The position numbers and the translations under genes were made by a program. From an uncultured Oscillibacter sp. (GTDB taxonomy: Bacteria > Bacillota > Clostridia > Oscillospirales > Oscillospiraceae): DNA of 34,425 nt. The stretch covers positions 1 to 34,425 of the forward strand of contig NZ_CAJUBK010000023.1 in NCBI RefSeq assembly GCF_910584465.1. The letters are read 5' to 3'. The notes under the pieces are model-generated. The model ran no database searches, had not been told where the DNA came from, and saw only the letters and a list, made by a program, of their open reading frames with translations. Position 1 is the stretch's first letter, and every line of letters starts with the position of its first letter. This document shows positions 31,594 to 34,425 of the stretch, piece after piece.

Positions 31594-33957
31594 TCAAATC
31601 ATCCGGTACGCGGTCTTTCCCCTCTTGTCCGCACCGCTCACCGGTCTTTTCCAGACGATCCCGATCATCTCGAGGCGATGGATCTGGTCCTGGGTGAGGG
31701 ATTTCCCTGGGCGGTTGCCCCGGTAGATCTGCTTTTGCTCGTTGAGCCACTTGTTGAGCCAAACGCCCTCCGCCACATAGTCCCCGGGGACGTTCAGGTC
31801 CCCGTGCTCCCGATGATACGCTGCCGCCAAACGGTACCGCGTCTCCCATGGGTCCTCTTTCTCCCAGCGCATCCCCAGCGCGTCCAGCTTCGCCTTCCGC
31901 TCCGGCGTCAGCCGGATCGCCCGCCGGCCCGTTTTGGGGTCCACCTCCCTATGCCGGCCCAGCCACTTGCCCAGGGGGAACCCCTCCTCATCCACATACG
32001 TGGCGGGCACCTCCAGGCCGCCGTGGATCTCGTACCACTTCTGCGCCTGCCGGTACCCGTGCTCCCACTGCCGGGCATACGCGTCGTCCCATACCATCCC
32101 GATCGCGTCCAGCCGTTCGATCTGCTCCTGGCTCAGGCGGCCGTCCCCGCCTCCCCTGCGGATCTGCCGCATCCGCCGCAGCCATGTCCCGGTCTTCAGC
32201 CCGTTGGGCGACACGTACTTGGCCGGGACGTCCAGGTCCCCGTGCTCCCGGTAATACTCCAGGCACGCCGCGTAGTTCCGCTCCCAGAGGAGATCCAGCT
32301 TATCCCAGATCATCCCCAGCCCGTCCAGCTGCCGCACCCGCTCTCCTGTGAGGTACACACTGCGTTCCCCGAAGGAGCGGGCCCTGCGCAGGTTGCTGAT
32401 GAAGCGCCCCAGCCGCACCCCCTCCGCCGTCACATGGTCCGCCGGGACGTCCAGGTCCCCGTGCTCCTGCCGGTACTGGACCAGCGCCGCGTGATACCGC
32501 TCCCAAGACGCGCTGTACGGGTCCTCCCACACCATGCCGATCGCGTCCAGCTTGGCGATCCGCTCCGGGGTCAGCCGTCCGTACTGCCGCCCCGCCCGGA
32601 CGCTCCGCTGGGTCGCCAGCCAGCTCCCCAGGGCGTAGCCCTCCGCCGTCCTATACCGCCGGGGCGCCCGCAGGTGCCCGTGCTCCTCGTAAAACTGCTT
32701 CGCCAGCCGGTATGTCTCCTCCCAGGACGCCGTCAGGCTCTCCTCCAGCTCGTCGAACAGCCGGCGGCAGTCCCGCACCTCGTCGATCACCCGGAACCGC
32801 TCGTGGACGATCTTCTCCGTCTCCCCGTAGAACCGGAAGCACTCCGCCGCCGCCTGCATCTCCGCCTCTACTGCGCCGATGCTGTACAGGTTCTCGATGT
32901 TGTCCACCACGTCGAAGATCACGGCCTCCTTGGATCCCCCGGCGGACAGCGCCCGGCCGATCTGCTGCTTGTATACGATCGGCGAGACCGTCGGGCGGAA
33001 CAAGATCACCCCCGACACGTTTTCCACATGGATGCCCTCGTTGAGCATGTCGATGCAGAACAGCAGCTTCAGATGCCCGCTCCCGTCCTCCTTGAACGCC
33101 TGGAAGGCGCGGCCGGTCTCCGGGTCGTCCGAATAGGCCCGGTATACATGGGGCGCGGCGTCGATCCCCCCGAACCACTCCGGGACACGGGCGATCATCT
33201 CCTCCATGTGCTTGACCCCGGCGCAGAACACGATGTATCTCCCGTCCCGCTCCCGCATGTGCCTCTCGAAGACCACGTCCAGGCCCTCCGCCTGCTCCAG
33301 GGCACGCCGCAGCGCCTCCAGCAGCTTCTCCGCCTTGTCCCGCGTCACGGCGCTCTTCGTCCGTCCTATCCGCGCCTCGTACTTTTTCAGATCGCTCTCC
33401 AGGGAGAACGCCGTCAGGACGTAGCGGGGCGGGTCCAGGATGCCCCGGGTGATGCTCTCCCCCAGGGTCATCTCCGAGGCGATGTTGCCGCCGAACAGCT
33501 CCTGCGCCATGTCCCGCTGGTCGTCCAGATACCGCACGTTCGTGGCGGACAGGCCCAGGACGCCCGCCTCCGGGTACCGTTCCCGCAGACGCCGCACCCC
33601 GCGGCCCCACTGCTCCGCACCGCAGCGGTGGAACTCGTCCAGTACGATGTAGTCCGGATGGAGGCCCTCCAGCGTCTCCTCGTCCAGCTGCATCAGCTTG
33701 GCATACGTGAAGAAACGGACGTTGCGCAGCCCCCCGCCGCCCGCGCTCCGCCAGTTCTCCAGCTGGGTCTTGAAAATATGTTCCGAGGGCGACAGCCAGC
33801 AGATATCGGCCTCTGCGTGGTCCTGGCACAGCTGGAACCCCACGAAAGACTTCCCCGTGCCGGTGGGGTGGATCACCGCCGCCTGGCCGCACACGGACAG
33901 CATCGTCTCCACCGCCTCGTACGCCTCCGCGTTGTGCCGATACAAGATTCCTCCCAT
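31594..33957 (-). CDS. DEAD/DEAH helicase with five helicase-associated (HA) repeats
   Basis: A 787-residue protein. The N-terminal half is a superfamily 2 helicase: Walker A IHPTGTGKSF near residue 30, DEFHRCG as motif II, GLSATNVR as motif III, then a helicase C domain ending around IGRALSAGG. The C-terminal half has five tandem HA repeats of about 70 residues, each opening with a WE-type tryptophan and a Tyr-rich helix, an HGHL/HGDLDVP turn, and closing IGMVW-like. The start 33955-33957 has AAAGGAGG 8 bp upstream; an ATG nine codons earlier lies inside the left inverted repeat and has no ribosome site. The gene leads into the polysaccharide operon. The role of HA proteins is poorly known. 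Confidence 0.9.
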   Translation of the reverse strand: MGGILYRHNAEAYEAVETMLSVCGQAAVIHPTGTGKSFVGFQLCQDHAEADICWLSPSEHIFKTQLENWRSAGGGGLRNVRFFTYAKLMQLDEETLEGLHPDYIVLDEFHRCGAEQWGRGVRRLRERYPEAGVLGLSATNVRYLDDQRDMAQELFGGNIASEMTLGESITRGILDPPRYVLTAFSLESDLKKYEARIGRTKSAVTRDKAEKLLEALRRALEQAEGLDVVFERHMRERDGRYIVFCAGVKHMEEMIARVPEWFGGIDAAPHVYRAYSDDPETGRAFQAFKEDGSGHLKLLFCIDMLNEGIHVENVSGVILFRPTVSPIVYKQQIGRALSAGGSKEAVIFDVVDNIENLYSIGAVEAEMQAAAECFRFYGETEKIVHERFRVIDEVRDCRRLFDELEESLTASWEETYRLAKQFYEEHGHLRAPRRYRTAEGYALGSWLATQRSVRAGRQYGRLTPERIAKLDAIGMVWEDPYSASWERYHAALVQYRQEHGDLDVPADHVTAEGVRLGRFISNLRRARSFGERSVYLTGERVRQLDGLGMIWDKLDLLWERNYAACLEYYREHGDLDVPAKYVSPNGLKTGTWLRRMRQIRRGGGDGRLSQEQIERLDAIGMVWDDAYARQWEHGYRQAQKWYEIHGGLEVPATYVDEEGFPLGKWLGRHREVDPKTGRRAIRLTPERKAKLDALGMRWEKEDPWETRYRLAAAYHREHGDLNVPGDYVAEGVWLNKWLNEQKQIYRGNRPGKSLTQDQIHRLEMIGIVWKRPVSGADKRGKTAYRMI

Positions 33958-33980
33958 CCTTCCTCCCTCCTTTCGACGCT

Positions 33981-34004
33981 TCATCACGAAATCGATATTT
34001 CGTC
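33981..34004 (-). repeat. Left arm of 24-bp inverted repeat (candidate recombinase site)
   Basis: Reads TCATCACGAAATCGATATTT then CGTC on the plus strand. It matches the reverse complement of 34236-34259 at 23 of 24 positions (G versus A at position 8). It has internal dyad symmetry (CGAAAT, four bases, ATTTCG), as expected for the paired arms of a tyrosine-recombinase core site. It lies 24 bp before the helicase start. Confidence 0.85.
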
Positions 34005-34045
34005 TCCGGGGACACCCAATCGGATGGTTCTGACGGGCGCAAAGA

Positions 34046-34068
34046 TCCCCGCGCCAAAGGCGCGGGGA
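34046..34068. repeat. Perfect GC hairpin inside the candidate invertible segment
   Basis: 10-bp perfect arms (34046-34055 and 34059-34068) with an AAA loop, followed by AAAAA on the plus strand. There is no U-run on either strand in the outgoing direction, so it is not a standard terminator. Confidence 0.5.
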
Positions 34069-34083
34069 AAAAGTGAGGATGAT

Positions 34084-34122
34084 AAAAAGAGCCGAGCAAA
34101 ATTCCCTTGTCCGGCTTTTTTT
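34084..34122. terminator. Two-sided terminator-like hairpin inside the segment
   Basis: Arms AAAAAGAGCCG (34084-34094) and CGGCTTTTTTT (34112-34122), 10 of 11 paired, with a 17-nt loop. It provides U-runs in both directions. In the present orientation it would block read-through from the recombinase gene into the helicase gene. Confidence 0.45.
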
Positions 34123-34149
34123 CTCATACAAAAAATTTAGACCCGGGGC

Positions 34150-34178
34150 TTGTCAACGCATTGCTTTTGTGATAACAT
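34150..34178 (+). promoter_or_regulatory. Promoter-like signal pointing away from the polysaccharide operon
   Basis: TTGTCA (34150-34155), a 17-bp spacer and TAACAT (34173-34178), in an AT-rich patch. It matches 5/6 and 4/6 consensus bases. As oriented here it fires toward the 3' end of the recombinase gene, where the terminator at 34261 stops it. Confidence 0.45.
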
Positions 34179-34235
34179 GTATTTGCTTTACGTGGGTATA
34201 CATTCGATCACACGCCGTTTTTTGACCACGTTTTT

Positions 34236-34259
34236 GACGAAATATCGATTTTGTGATGA
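34236..34259 (+). repeat. Right arm of 24-bp inverted repeat (candidate recombinase site)
   Basis: Reads GACGAAATATCGATTTTGTG then ATGA on the plus strand, inverted relative to the left arm with one mismatch. It lies 50 bp downstream of the recombinase stop codon. Confidence 0.85.
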
Positions 34260-34260
34260 G

Positions 34261-34286
34261 CAGCCGCTTTCGCGGCTGTTTTATTT
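34261..34286 (+). terminator. Outward-facing intrinsic terminator beside the right inverted arm
   Basis: 7-bp perfect arms CAGCCGC/GCGGCTG (34261-34267, 34272-34278) with a TTTC loop, followed by TTTTATTT on the plus strand. There is no U-run on the minus strand, so it stops plus-strand transcripts leaving the segment while letting recombinase transcripts pass. Confidence 0.7.
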
Positions 34287-34309
34287 GTGATGCGGATGTG
34301 CCGATCCAA

Positions 34310-34425
34310 TCATGAGACCAAACCCAGCCGTTCGATCTGCCGGGCGTGCTCCGCCCCGGTGGAGATCAGATAGATGCGGGTCGTCTCGATGCTGGAATGC
34401 CCCAGGAGGTCCGCCAGGCGGGCCA
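34310..34425 (-). CDS. Tyrosine site-specific recombinase, C-terminal end (5' part outside window)
   Basis: The last 38 residues of a phage-integrase-family recombinase. They read ARLADLLGHSSIETTRIYL, then end ERLGLVS and TGA at 34310-34312. The LGHSSIETTRIY block is the box II C-terminal signature: the LGH histidine and the Tyr nucleophile in RIYL are both present, so the active-site end looks intact. It faces the 24-bp inverted repeats, the nearest of which is 50 bp away, and points toward the helicase-polysaccharide operon. Such enzymes integrate elements, resolve chromosomes or flip DNA segments; the neighbouring repeats favour flipping. The rest of the gene is out of view. Confidence 0.88.
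   Translation of the reverse strand, partial: ARLADLLGHSSIETTRIYLISTGAEHARQIERLGLVS

Larger units (their letters stand above)
33981..34259. other. Candidate invertible promoter segment (279 bp)
   Basis: The two inverted arms enclose 231 bp (34005-34235) that hold a promoter-like signal on the plus strand (34150-34178), a two-sided terminator-like hairpin (34084-34122) and a GC hairpin (34046-34068), but no gene. Reflecting the segment about its centre would place the promoter at about 34062-34090 on the minus strand, firing about 100 bp before the helicase ATG with the terminator now behind it. The 352-bp gap between the recombinase and helicase genes consists mainly of this segment. Confidence 0.6.

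Noticed and set aside
32220..32480. Short repeated DNA words that could suggest a CRISPR or tandem repeat.
   Set aside because: They encode the conserved HGDLDVP turn of the HA protein repeats, are spaced by about 220 bp and lie in frame inside a gene.
33958..34131. N-terminal extension of the helicase back to a TTG at 34131.
   Set aside because: It runs through a terminator-like hairpin and the left inverted arm and has no ribosome site; the start at 33957 has AAAGGAGG.
31678..34140. An 820-codon open frame on the plus strand opposite the helicase gene.
   Set aside because: Low-complexity Pro/Arg/His/Val-rich translation without motifs; it mirrors the helicase codon pattern in GC-rich DNA.
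34151..34156. Consensus TTGACA on the minus strand as -35 of a promoter facing the helicase.
   Set aside because: At 16-18 bp downstream only T-rich sequence such as TTTTGT is found, no acceptable -10. It overlaps the better plus-strand signal. Its activity cannot be excluded and should be tested.
33981..34425. The 24-bp arms as attachment sites of an integrated mobile element.
   Set aside because: The arms are inverted and only 231 bp apart, with no cargo between; integration sites of an element would be direct repeats at its ends. Other sites outside the window cannot be ruled out.

Overview
The window suggests a GC-rich gut Firmicute, probably a clostridium of the Oscillospiraceae type (Flavonifractor/Lawsonibacter/Oscillibacter-like). 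The reasons are strong GGAGG ribosome sites, Gram-positive style lipoproteins, a YesM/YesN two-component pair, and a GntR-LacI hybrid (AraR-type) regulator. This placement is an inference; no marker gene is present. All genes except the AraR-type regulator lie on the minus strand.

Region A (1-11368) is a sugar uptake and sensing island. A five-gene operon runs leftward from about 5720: a YtfQ-like binding lipoprotein, a double ABC ATPase, two permeases of the YtfT/YjfF type, and an FGGY sugar kinase cut by the window edge. The divergent AraR-type repressor at 6083-7150 probably controls it. Next is a separate three-gene operon: a second YtfQ-like lipoprotein without a transporter, a YesM-type histidine kinase and a YesN-type AraC response regulator. 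These look like a three-component sensor for the same class of sugar.

Region B (11763-31570) is a surface-polysaccharide locus of seventeen tightly packed minus-strand genes. In transcription order they are: DegT aminotransferase, PglC-like phosphoglycosyl transferase, PLP decarboxylase-fold enzyme, ATP-grasp ligase, GT4, TagF-like glycerophosphotransferase, Wzy-like polymerase, three GT2, Wzz-like co-polymerase with a degenerate kinase-like tail, GT4, pyruvyl transferase, two FrhB-like iron-sulfur proteins, Wzx flippase, and a second pyruvyl transferase. Together they describe lipid-linked repeat-unit assembly, flipping and polymerisation, with predicted amino, glycerophosphate and pyruvate decorations.

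Region C (31594-34425) sits upstream of the polysaccharide genes. A DEAD/DEAH helicase with five helicase-associated repeats lies 23 bp before the aminotransferase gene and appears to be the first gene of the same operon. Upstream of it is a 279-bp segment bounded by 24-bp inverted repeats (23/24 identical), and beyond that the C-terminus of a tyrosine recombinase. The segment carries a promoter-like signal pointing away from the operon and a terminator-like hairpin between that signal and the helicase. A second, outward-facing terminator lies just outside the right repeat. The simplest reading is an invertible (phase-variable) promoter switch for the helicase-polysaccharide operon, captured here in the OFF orientation. 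This is the most interesting observation in the window.
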